Of a DNA stretch of 64,000 bases, positions 49,636-59,255 are shown one piece after another; position 1 is the stretch's first letter, and each line of letters opens with the position of its first letter. Source of the stretch: Daucus carota subsp. sativus (taxonomy: Eukaryota > Streptophyta > Magnoliopsida > Apiales > Apiaceae); contig NC_030387.2 in NCBI RefSeq assembly GCF_001625215.2, positions 39,331,606 through 39,395,605 of the forward strand. The letters run 5' to 3'. Position numbers and translations under genes: made by a program. A model generated the notes under the pieces. That model made no database searches. It had not been told where the DNA came from and was given only the letters and a program-made list of their open reading frames with translations.

Positions 49636-52308
49636 TTGATAGACACCTAGATTAAAGCAAATCAAGTGCATCAAAAGTGAAATAACAGGCAAGACGGTGC
49701 TCCGAGAACTATTATTTCATAAAGCATGTGCGGAAGATTCAGTGTATATATATAATACTACAATGCATATTGTTTGATTGCAGAGAGTATTGAATAAAAA
49801 AAATACTCGCCCTGTCCAAAAATGATTCGTTTTGACTTTTTGCACATATGTCAAGAGGCAAATTTGTTTGCCTTCTCTCGCGTATTTTGAGGTGCAACAA
49901 AACTACTTCAGTAAAATGTATTTTCAATATTCTTTTTTTAACAAAAATTTAAAAGCTGCACTTCTATTAAAAAAAGAATTTAAAAAAAATGGGAAGTAAA
50001 TTTGTATTGCTAATCTACAAAAAGTCAAAGCAACTCTTACTCCGAGAAAAGAGGGAGTAATACATTAACCACATCGTATATATGTAAAATTACTCGTACA
50101 AACTCAAATATGATGATCATTAATAAATACAGCTTAATATTTACCTGATCTTCTCTAGATCGGCTGGAGAGTTGTGGTTCTCAACAGGAGTTGGTCGCAC
50201 ATGAAGGGTGTAATCTGGGCCAAAGTACTCAAAGTAATCATTGTAAGGCAATTTATTGTCAGGTTCCACCCCAACTGCAACTGCTGTCTGCAGAATAAAT
50301 GAGTAAAACAACCAAGATTTAGAAAGAATATTGAGTATGAATACCATTGAGAAAAAAGGGAGAGAGAGGGGTGAGAGAGAGAACCTCATAGCACCAGCAT
50401 CGGGCCACATTCCGCATTGTATACCCACCCCCACCAAGGACCATTAGAGGAACGTTGAAAGATCTGAGGAACCTCAGGCAATCGGCGTGACCTTTTACCG
50501 ACAAGTTGAAGCATCCCAACCTGTCACCAGCCAGTGAATCAGCTCCACATTGGAGCACAACTGCTTCAGGTTGGTAGGCCTCCATGACTTTACGGATTAC
50601 TGGTCGAAATAGGTCTTGAAAACTGTCATCATCGATACCATCATTCAGTGGCACGTTAAGGGCATAATTCTTGCCCTGACCATGTCCAACATCTTTAATG
50701 TGCCCAGTTCCAGGAAAGAAGTCACCAAATTTATGAAAAGACACCGTCATTACTCTGTCTGTAGTATAAAAGGCCTCTTCCACACCATCCCCATGGTGGA
50801 TGTCAATATCAATATACAACACACGCTGCGCAGTAGAACTCAGTTTGTCAGGATTTATTATCAATACAGAAACAGTACAAAAGAAAATTTGAGCTAACAG
50901 TACAAAAGATTAAAAAGATTGCAATGCACGCGTAATTATATCTCACAAGCTGCACTTAAGGAATAAGTTGGAGCATACATTCAGGACAACCGAGCACCCA
51001 AAAATATAAATTAGAGGATGCAGAAAGACACCTTGCAAAAAATTACTGTTCTTTATTTGTTTAGGTAGCGGGGAGCAGAACCTATCGTAATTTCATGATG
51101 AACTAACAATTCTAATGTAAATAATTCTTCAAGAAATACAGTAATTACAAACTAATCTAGTGGTATTGCTATCATCCATGTAATTTAAAAAATGAACGAG
51201 ACAACCGTCTCAGTTCTTCACTTTTTTTTGTTGGTATAACTAGCATGTTGACACAAGAAGCGGACATTTATTTTGCTGCAATGTAGTATGAATATGTATC
51301 CAACTAGTACATACTTGTTAGTTAGGAGCAAAACTATAAACAACTGCTTGCAAAGAGGAATGCAGATAACAAGTATGATAATCAAATTCGAGTAAATTAA
51401 TTAAGTAATCCTTTGCAGCAGGAAACATCAAGTTGGTAAATTACCCTGTAGACTTTAATCACAAACACATAAATTCCCCGCTAGCAAACACCTAAATTAT
51501 AAATCATAGGATATACTTCAAGGAGCTCAACAAATACCAAGATCAATATGATTACATTGAAAGATGCAATTGGACTAAACAACCAAACCCCCAAACTCAA
51601 AACCCCTAAAAATCAAAAATTTAATCATGCCCAGATCAAGAAACAACAAAATCAAACCATACAAACACATTGTATCATATAATTCGGCACATACAATTCA
51701 AATAAACAACCAAGACCTGGAAATCAAAAACCCAAAAAAATCTAAAAAACAACAAACAATACCCTGTGCCTTTTAAGCAGCTCAAGAATGCCGAGCACAA
51801 TGTCATTAACATAGCAAAACCCTGAAGCCTCTGACTTTTTCGCATGATGCAGCCCTCCCGCCCAATTAATCGCAATATCAGCCTCCTGCAAATTCATCTT
51901 CACTGCCGCCCCAATCGACCCCCCAGCACTGGCCTGACAAAACCCAAACATCCCATCAAACACCGGACAATCCCCGCCCATCTTGAAGCTCTTCAAGTGC
52001 CTAGCATGCTCATGATCATGTGATGATTCCGGGGTGACTGAGGCGAGAAAGTCGACGTATTCTTCGGAGTGGAACTTCCCGATGTCGGCAGGGGCGGCGG
52101 GGAAGGGGCAGATGATCTCCATCTTGCGGTGGAGATTGTAGTGCTTGATGAGGTTGTGGGCCACGCGGATGCGGTGGGGCTTCATGGGGTGGCCTTGGCC
52201 GTAGTAGTAGTCACCGATGGTGGGCTCGTAGAAGTAGGTGACGCGGCGCTTGGTGGCGTCAGAGCCGGGGGAGGGGAGGGAGGCGCCGGAGAAACCGTCG
52301 GTGGCCAT
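49120..52308 (-). CDS. HDA6: Histone deacetylase HDA6 (RPD3 class I), five exons
   Basis: HDA6 removes acetyl groups from histone tails in the nucleus and works with DNA methylation to silence transposons, rDNA and stress genes. Exons in coding order: 52308-51763, 50825-50395's 10-base-lower end 50385, 50287-50145, 49406-49316 and 49197-49120. Phases agree and introns are GT-AG, giving 432 aa. Landmarks are [40 protein letters not shown] (active-site histidines), [14 protein letters not shown] (zinc ligands), [13 protein letters not shown] and [17 protein letters not shown], then [20 protein letters not shown], typical of HDA6 rather than HDA19. The C-terminal tail is about 40 residues shorter than in Arabidopsis. 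Odd: this first exon has KMGGDCPVF where class I enzymes have NVGEDCPVF, while a second first exon at 54379-54924 keeps the conserved form, so the transcript may start there instead. Confidence 0.92.
49552..49634. repeat. AT/CATA microsatellite in HDA6 intron 3
   Basis: Runs of catacata followed by about 20 ta units in the intron 49407-50144. Confidence 0.9.
49806..50057. mobile_element. Stowaway MITE in HDA6 intron 3
   Basis: Ends ctcgccctgtccaaaaatga and ccgagaaaagagggag with TA on both sides (49804-49805 and 50058-50059). Diverged TIRs but clear family resemblance, 252 bp. Confidence 0.7.
50826..51762 (-). other. HDA6 intron 1
   Basis: Donor agg|gtattg and acceptor tgcgcag|cgt. About 500 bp at the exon 1 side (from about 51261) are duplicated at 53881-54378; the exon 2 side is single copy. 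No gene inside. Confidence 0.85.
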
Positions 52309-52394
52309 TTGGTTCTGGGGTTTCAGTGTGTGTGTGTTTGGTGAGGAGGTGTGAGAAAAGAGTGAAAGGGGGTTTCAGTGTTGGTGGGGGGTTG

Positions 52395-52402
52395 TATTTA
52401 TA
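52395..52402 (-). promoter_or_regulatory. TATA box of the proximal HDA6 promoter
   Basis: TATAAATA on the minus strand, about 90 bp upstream of the ATG at 52308. The tandem repeat array starts immediately upstream of it. Confidence 0.7.
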
Positions 52403-52406
52403 GGGG

Positions 52407-53575
52407 GAAGTATCGAGCAGCAGTAAATTTAGGAGTTTTCGGTTTGGTTGTAGCAAATAGATCGAGTGTAATAGTAATTTTACGGAATTGTTGATAGAAG
52501 CCTCATGAAGTGAATTTGGTTTTTTGATTGATTTTCGATATAAATGATCAATCATAGATGAAAGTATCGAGTAGCAGTGAACTTGAGAATTTTTAATTTA
52601 GTTTGGGGAACAAATTGAGTGCAGTGACAATTTTACAAAGTTATTAATAGAAGACTCGTAAAGTGAGTTTGGGTCCCACCGTCAATTCTAGATATGAATG
52701 GGTCATAGGCGGAAGTATCGAGTAGCAGCAAATTTGAGGATATTCAGTTTTGTGAAGCTGTTGATAGACGATTCATGAAGTGAGTTTGGGTCACCACCGA
52801 TCATGGGTGTAAATAGATAATAAGCGGAAGTATCGAGCAGTAGTAAATTTACGGGGTTTTGGTTTGGTTTAGGAAATAAATTGAGGGCAATAGTAATTTT
52901 GTGAAACTGTTGATAGAAGTCTCGCGAAGTGAGTGTGGTTCTATTATAAATCTTGGATAAAAACGATCATAGGCGAAAGTATCAAGCCGTAGTAAATTTG
53001 AGAATTTTTAATTTGATTTTAGAAACAAATTGAGTGAAGTAATAAGTTTATAAAATTATTGATAAAGGACTCATAAAGTGAGTTTGGGTCCCACCACCGA
53101 TTTCGGATGTGAACGGGTCGTAGGCGGAAGTATCGAGTAGTAATAAATTCAGAGATATTCGGTTTGATTCTGGAAACAAATTGGATGCAATGGCAGTTTT
53201 GTGAAATTGTTGATAGAAGATTCGTGAAGTGAGTTTGGGTCCCACCACCTATCTCGAGTATAAACGGATCATAGGGGATGAGTAGTAATAAGTTTTATGG
53301 ATTTTCTGGTTCAGAAACAAATTGGGTGTAGTTGTAATTTTGTGAAATTGTTAATAGAAGACTCGTGAGTGAGTTTGGGTCCCACCATCGATCTTGGGTA
53401 TAAACGGGTCATAGGCGAAACATCGAGCAACAATAAATTTGAGGGTTTTCAGTTTGAGTTAAGAAACAAATTGGATGCAATGGTAATTATGTGAAGTTGA
53501 TAGAAGACTCGTAAAATGAGTATGGGTCCCACACCACCGATCTCGGGTGTAAACGGGTAAAATTGAGTTATTTGA
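52407..53575. repeat. Tandem array of a roughly 148 bp unit, about eight copies
   Basis: Units starting with a form of gaagtatcgagtagtaataa occur near 52407, 52560, 52711, 52827, 52975, 53126, 53274 and 53415, so spacing is 115-154 bp and mostly about 148. Each unit has, in order, agtatcgagcag-, gaaacaaattgggtgca-, tgttgatagaagactcgtga- and gtgagtttgggtcccaccac-type blocks, with many substitutions. Diverged partial units recur upstream of the distal copy (about 55016-55390, 55860-55930, 56125-56215). Non-coding. Confidence 0.88.
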
Positions 53576-53691
53576 GTTTATTTTAATGATACGAGTTGAG
53601 TTCGAATATGAGATTTTCGATTATTTATTAAACTTAGATCGGGTTTTAAATCATTCGATTCAAAAGTTCGCGAGCTTCATCGGGTTTTTAT

Positions 53692-53785
53692 ATATATTAT
53701 ATATACATATACATACATGCATGCTTACATACATACATACATACATACATATATACATACATATATATATATATATATATTATAA
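53692..53785. repeat. CATA/TA microsatellite
   Basis: tacatacatacatacatacata-type units followed by a ta run, at the edge of the duplicated HDA6 segment. Confidence 0.9.
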
Positions 53786-54378
53786 ATATATGTTTATAAA
53801 TTTCTATGTGGTAAATGTATTTCAAGTCAAGACAATTTAAATATCTAATCAAAATGATTTCAGTTGAAGTCAAGTCAAGAAACGGACAGTTATTTTGCTG
53901 CAATGTAGAATGAATCTGTATCCAACTAGTACATACATACTTGTTAGTTAGGATCAAAACTATAAACAACTGCTTGCAAAGAGGAATGCAGATAACATGT
54001 ATGATAATCAAATTCGAGTGATTAATTAAGTGGTTAATCCTTTGCAGCAGGAAACATTAAGTTGGTAAATTACCCTTGCAGACTTTAATCACAAACACAT
54101 AAACTCCCCCACTACCAAACACCTAAATTATAAATCACAGTATATACTTCAAGGAGCTCAACAAATACCAAGATCAATATGATCACATTGAAAGATGCAA
54201 TTGGACTAAACAACCAAACCCCCAAATTCAAAATCCCTAAAAATCAAAAATTTAATCATGCCCAGATCAAGAAACAACACAATCAAACCATACAAACACA
54301 TTGGCACATATAATTCAAATAAACAACCAAGACCACGAAATCAAAAACCCGAAAAAATCTAAAAACAGCAAACCATAC

Positions 54379-54924
54379 CCTGTGTCTTTTAAGCAGCTCA
54401 AGAATGCCGAGCACAATGTCATTAACATAGCAAAACCCGGAAGCCTCCGACTTTTTCGCATGATGCAGCCCTCCCGCCCAATTAATCGCAATATCCGCCT
54501 CCTGCAAATTCATCTTCACCGCCGCCCCAATCGACCCCCCAGCACTGGCCCGACAAAACCCAAACATCCCATCAAACACCGGACAATCCTCGCCCACATT
54601 GAACCTCTTCAAGTGCCTAGCATGCCCATGATCATGTAATGACTCCGGGGTGACCGAGGCGAGAAAGTCGACGTATTCTTCGGAGTGGAATTTGCCGATG
54701 TCGGCGGGGCCGGCGGGGAAGGGGCAGATGATCTCCATCTTGCGGTGGAGATTGTAGTGGATGATGAGGTTGTGGGCCATGCGGATGCGGTGGGGCTTCA
54801 TGGGGTGGCCTTGGCCGTAGTAGTAGTCGCCGATGGTGGGCTCGTAGAAGTAGGTGACGCGGCGCTTGGTGGCGTCGGAGCCGGGGGAGGGGAGGGAGGC
54901 GCCGGAGAAGCCGTCGTTGGCCAT
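54379..54924 (-). CDS. HDA6: Second HDA6 first exon: alternative or orphan exon 1
   Basis: A full-length copy of HDA6 exon 1: 546 nt, 182 codons, intact frame, its own ATG, and a donor agg|gtatgg at the homologous position. It differs from the proximal exon at about eleven residues. At several of these it carries the residue I remember as conserved in class I enzymes ([32 protein letters not shown]), while the proximal copy has V, K, S, K, M, G and Q there. Splicing to the exon 2 acceptor at 50825 would skip the proximal exon and give a complete HDA6 of the same length; otherwise it is a truncated duplicate that reads into intron and stops. Sequence cannot decide which. Confidence 0.75.
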
Positions 54925-55006
54925 TTGGTTCTGGGGTTTCTGTGTGTTTTTTTTTTGGTGAGGGGTTGAGAAAAGAGTGAAAGGGGTTTTCGGGGCGTGT
55001 GTGTAG

Positions 55007-55014
55007 TATTTATA
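55007..55014 (-). promoter_or_regulatory. TATA box of the distal HDA6 promoter copy
   Basis: TATAAATA on the minus strand, about 85 bp upstream of the ATG at 54924, same arrangement as the proximal promoter. Confidence 0.65.
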
Positions 55015-55030
55015 AGCGGAAGTATCGAGT

Positions 55031-56625
55031 AATAAAATTTGGGGTTTTCAATGTGATTTAGGAAACGGACTGGGTTTCAATTTGATTTTTGCGGAAAGTT
55101 TTTTTCTGTTTGTCCATGAAAATTTAATTATAATTGTTTACTTTTCAGTTAAGCGAAATATTTTGATTGATAAATTTTTTTATCATGCGGTCAGTGTTAT
55201 TAATGGGATGGAAGTCGATAGAAAACTATCACCTATTAAATGCTTGTTAGGATGTGATGATGAGAACACGAAAATTCGTTTGTGGAATTATTGATACGAT
55301 ACTCGTGAAGTGAGTTTAGTTCCATTATTCATCTCGGATGTGAACGGATTAAGTAGAATTATTCGAGTTTAGTTTAATGATAATCGAGTTGAATTCAATT
55401 ATGGGATTTTTGATTATTTACTTAAAGCATCTCCAACGGCATTGGTTATAATCGTTGGCTAAATTGGACCTGTAAGACATTATGTAAAATTTGCTGAACC
55501 TGTAAGACATTTTGCTTCAATGGTACTGGCTATATTAGTTGGCTATAATTTAAAATTAGTATGTTATTAATATTTTAAATTGTTAAAATAGAATATATCA
55601 GTTCAATATGGTAATAAATGATGTACAATCTTCCTACAGATTTTCTTACAGACCTGTAGAGGTTCGACAAATTTAGCCATCCATAGGAGGTTGGCTAAAT
55701 TTATAGACAACAGCTGATCATGGTTGGAGTTGAGTTTTTGGAGCTGTTGGCTAAATCTTTTTATTTTAAGTATGTCAACTCACCTTTTAGCCAAGGGTTT
55801 TAGATGGTTGGAGATGCTCTTAGATCGAGTCTTAAATTATTTTATTTGGTTTAGGTAGTTCGCGGGTTTAATTGAGTTTGGATCTTATTATTGATTTCAG
55901 AATTAAGCGGTTTAAATTGAGTTATGCGAATTTATTTTAATGATAGTCGAGTTGAGTTTGAATTTGAAATTTATGATTATTTATTAAATTTAGATTGAAT
56001 CTTAAATTACTTTACTTGATTTAGAGAGTTCGCGAGTTTAATTGAAATATTATATATTTACATATTAGAAGTGTTTAGTATTGATAAATTGTATATGTTA
56101 ATTTTACTTTTTACTTTGATTTAGAAAATAAATCGGGTGAAGTGGTAATATTGTGAAAGTGTTGACAGAAGAGTAAAGTGAGTTCGAGTCTCGATACCAA
56201 TCTCAGGTGTTAATATTAAAAAAAAAAATGATCGGAAATCTGCAGTTTATATTTAAAATATTGAACAAGTATATTTCTTTTATATAGAAAGTCCTGATCT
56301 ATTTATTTATTTCGACATAATCCACTGCCAAATCAAATCCAGTAGCAAAACGTCCTCTCTCGGGAAGAAATTGCACCAAATTTCCACAGAACCGAGTTTT
56401 CTAAAGAGGATGTTTTGCTACTGGGGAGAGCACAAATGAGAAACAAAAGAACTGCTGCTTTTAAACACACAATCAAACACAGGTACACACTCATCGGGGA
56501 ACCCAGCATCCTATTCTGTGCGGGATGGACTGACCATTTTTATGAACAACATTCAAACGATGTCGAGAGCCTGCTAGAGACTATGCTAAACACATTGAAA
56601 ATGAGGAAAAAATCCACAGAAAACA
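55031..56625. other. Region between distal HDA6 promoter and ARO4-like gene
   Basis: Contains degenerate copies of the 148 bp repeat and a Tourist MITE (55425-55819). The final part, up to 56625, is probably the 3'UTR of the ARO4-like gene. No other gene seen. Confidence 0.55.
55425..55819. mobile_element. Tourist-like (PIF/Harbinger) MITE
   Basis: TIRs aagcatctccaac / gttggagatgctc, with TTA on both sides (55422-55424 and 55820-55822). 395 bp. It contains an internal duplication of acctgtaagacattttg. Confidence 0.8.
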
Positions 56626-58446
56626 TTACGGTACATAAGAGTGCTTATGGTGGGAATGAGCACCAGGCTGATAGAGAGTGAGATGGTCTACAGCTTTTGC
56701 GAACAGCTCCCTTAGTTCGGGATGGTGAGCCAACATAGACCGAGCTGCCCCCTCTATAACACTCAACGCTCTTGCTTGTTCAAGCGCAGGGCTGTTACTG
56801 ACATGTATTGCAAGGCAGCACAATAATATGAATTCGTGCTTCTGTGACCGATCATTGCTCTTAAGCAAATTCATTAGGCGTGGCACCCCATTAGCCTCGA
56901 TTATCGCCTTTGAATGCTCCACACAATTAAAATTATCTTGAGCTACAAATTTACAAAGAGCAATAGCAGCTTCAGTAGCCACATCAACACTCTTATGCCC
57001 AAGTTGGGTGACTAAAGGGCCAAGTATTCGAGTTTCTTTTGCAGGAAAGGTTCTCGCCAAGGACCCTATCGATTTTATAGTGGGAATCAACAAGTGTACA
57101 CTATTCTCCTCATTAATTACTCTCAAGAGCTGTTCTAAAATCACTCGAGCAGCAGGGGAGTTGGGCTTAAAAGCCACTTGTCTCAGATCAGCATTGGCTT
57201 CAGCCACTGCAGCCAACTCCATCACTGTCATCAAACAGTTGAGTTGCAACTCCCCATGCTCCTTTTCAATGAGTTTCGCTAGACAAACTAAAGCTTTTGT
57301 CTCAGTAATTTTCCTACTATTGAACAAACTTCCCTGGGCTAACTTCCACAATGCCCCTGCACAACTAACTTTAAGCCTGTGTTTCATATCAGGTGACTCG
57401 GCTTCTCTCTCCTTGCGTCCACCTCTACTACTCCCATCAGAATACAATGACAATGACGACGAAGAATTTGAATGAAAAGTTTTCTTAGTAACTTCCTTAT
57501 TTATCTGAACAAGTGAATGTATACTAGGCTTACCTGAGGGTGCCTTGGCTTCCTCCACAACAATATCCATTCCCAACAAAGTCACCAACGGCCTAGTCAC
57601 ATTCTCTCTTCCCAAGTCCTCCCGGACCCCTTCATCCAATTCCGCCATTCTAGCCACTAAATTCACCAACACAATCTGAACCCTCATCGGAGATTCCCCA
57701 ATTGCTTTAACCACAATCGGAACTGCTGAAACCTCACCGGCAATTGCCTGAACCTTCTCCTGATCAGTCCCTAAGTTATAAAGAGCAGTAGCAGCCGCCA
57801 TTTGAGCTTCAGCAGAAGCCCCATCTTTCAAAAGCTTAAGCAACGGCGCAACCCCACCTTCCTGCACTATAATTTTCATGTTCCGGTTATTGTCTCGAGC
57901 CAACGAAGCAAGCTCATTGGCGGCATCTACACGGTCCTTAAGCTGACCCATCTGAATAGTAGCTACATAAGACCAAACCCACGCGAGAATCGGGTCATTA
58001 CTCGCAATTGGGGGAAGCGACAAATTCGTTCCAGATTCAGAATCATAAATGGAGATTAACCATTTGATATCTGCAATAGAAGACTCCAGAAGGTTCGAGA
58101 CTTTACGAAAATCAGCGGTGGTGGTAATAGCAACGACCAAGCGGAGAACTCCACCATGCTTGCACTTGCGCACTAGTTTCAACGCACGGTCAAGGTTCAT
58201 CGAACTGTCAGTAATGATACGGCGGAGGGGGCGTTCGTATAAGGACTGAGTAGAGGAGGTGAGTCGGACGACAGATCGGAGGAGGTGAGCGAGTTGGGTG
58301 GACTGTTTAGCGAGGTCAGAGCATTCGAGTTTGGACGACTCGGCTTCTTGGGCGAGTTTGATGACTCGTTCCGCGAGAAGGATTTGGTGGGAGAGCTCGT
58401 CTTGGATGCTATTCTCATCTTGATCAGTAGCAGCAGTAGCAGCCAT
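56626..58446 (-). CDS. ARO4: Armadillo-repeat-only protein, ARO4-like
   Basis: ARO proteins are plant armadillo-repeat proteins; ARO1 guides pollen-tube and root-hair tip growth with RIC/ROP signalling and actin. This intronless 606-residue protein has a helical N-terminus (ILLAERVIKLAQEAESSKLE, then SLYERPLRRI and LVRKCKHGG). Armadillo repeats follow from about residue 165, starting LKDRVDAANELASLARDNNR, EGGVAPLLKLLKDGASAEAQ and AATALYNLGTD. A disordered serine-rich loop (around residues 325-350) separates this from a second helical-repeat block to about residue 590. The layout fits ARO4 (At3g26600) as I remember it better than ARO1-3. The tail is histidine-rich (GAHSHHKHSYVP). The start is the first ATG of the long frame. 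Exact molecular role here is inferred from the family. Confidence 0.88.
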   Translation of the reverse strand: MAATAATDQDENSIQDELSHQILLAERVIKLAQEAESSKLECSDLAKQSTQLAHLLRSVVRLTSSTQSLYERPLRRIITDSSMNLDRALKLVRKCKHGGVLRLVVAITTTADFRKVSNLLESSIADIKWLISIYDSESGTNLSLPPIASNDPILAWVWSYVATIQMGQLKDRVDAANELASLARDNNRNMKIIVQEGGVAPLLKLLKDGASAEAQMAAATALYNLGTDQEKVQAIAGEVSAVPIVVKAIGESPMRVQIVLVNLVARMAELDEGVREDLGRENVTRPLVTLLGMDIVVEEAKAPSGKPSIHSLVQINKEVTKKTFHSNSSSSLSLYSDGSSRGGRKEREAESPDMKHRLKVSCAGALWKLAQGSLFNSRKITETKALVCLAKLIEKEHGELQLNCLMTVMELAAVAEANADLRQVAFKPNSPAARVILEQLLRVINEENSVHLLIPTIKSIGSLARTFPAKETRILGPLVTQLGHKSVDVATEAAIALCKFVAQDNFNCVEHSKAIIEANGVPRLMNLLKSNDRSQKHEFILLCCLAIHVSNSPALEQARALSVIEGAARSMLAHHPELRELFAKAVDHLTLYQPGAHSHHKHSYVP

Positions 58447-59255
58447 TAGAGATGGAAAGAGAGAATGCTAGACTAGTTTAAAAAGGATCACGAGTGATGA
58501 AAAGTGCGTTCAGACAGACAAATGTTCTTGAGATTATTCTACTACAATAGAAAAGGGAACACTAGTGATATTATTATATTAGTATTATGCAGGGATAGTA
58601 CTGAAATAATGTAAAGAAATGAAATTGGGAAAAGAGAGGGTAACGGTGGATATCACTTTTGTGGACCAGAACAACCGAGAAAAAGAGTACTGGTACAATA
58701 AATAATACTCCCTCTGTTTTTTTTTATATGACACTTTTGACTTGGGCACGTAACTTTAGGTGGGTTGACCGGATAGTAAAAAACATTATTTTTGATTGAT
58801 TTTTTTTGTGAATTAAAATTTTGATTGTATATTTTTATTCAGAAAAAGAAAAATTCAAAAATAATATTTTTAACTATCCGGTCAAAGCACTTAAAAGTGT
58901 GTGCCAAAATGTCAAACGTCATATATTAAAAAACAGAGGGAGTAGTAAAATAATAAAGTATGAGAAGACCTTGACCTTTGAACTGGTATTTGCTACAAAT
59001 GCTAGACTACTAGTAGTAGTAGACTCCGGTATGAATTTAAGTATTTTACCAGGAAACACGCAAATAAGAAATGAAGACATGTGGTGTTCAGAAAAAAAGA
59101 GTTATCAATCAACGTCAAAAGTTAATGTACAAAAGCGTCAAGGGAAGTTGACGGCGAGGACGTAATTGCTGATTAACCTTGTTTCATACAACTATTTAGA
59201 GATGTCTTTAGAAAGAATAGGAGTGGGGAAAACGCAGATGTGGTGATGGAAGGCA
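58447..59255. other. Intergenic between ARO4-like and amine oxidase genes
   Basis: Contains the ARO4-like gene promoter (minus strand), a Stowaway MITE (58708-58942) and the 3' flank of the amine oxidase. No other gene. Confidence 0.6.
58708..58942. mobile_element. Stowaway MITE
   Basis: TIRs ctccctctgtttttt / aaaaaacagagggag with TA on both sides (58706-58707, 58943-58944). 235 bp; the two arms are extensively self-complementary (gacacttttgac, gaccggatagt / actatccggtc). Confidence 0.88.

Larger units (their letters stand above)
53881..55030 (-). repeat. Segmental duplication of HDA6 promoter, exon 1 and part of intron 1
   Basis: This roughly 1.15 kb segment aligns in the same orientation with about 51261-52420: intron sequence from attttgctgcaatgtag onward, exon 1, 5'UTR, TATA box and the first repeat unit. 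Scattered substitutions and small indels show it is not brand new. Confidence 0.9.

Noticed and set aside
52069..52344. Plus-strand frames opposite both HDA6 first exons (also 54685-54969)
   Set aside because: Valine/glycine-rich antisense shadows of the GC-rich exon 1, present in both copies only because the exon is duplicated.
52407..53575. CRISPR-like or satellite-centromere interpretation of the 148 bp array
   Set aside because: Units are long, diverged and without unique spacers, in a plant genome; eight copies are too few for a centromere array.
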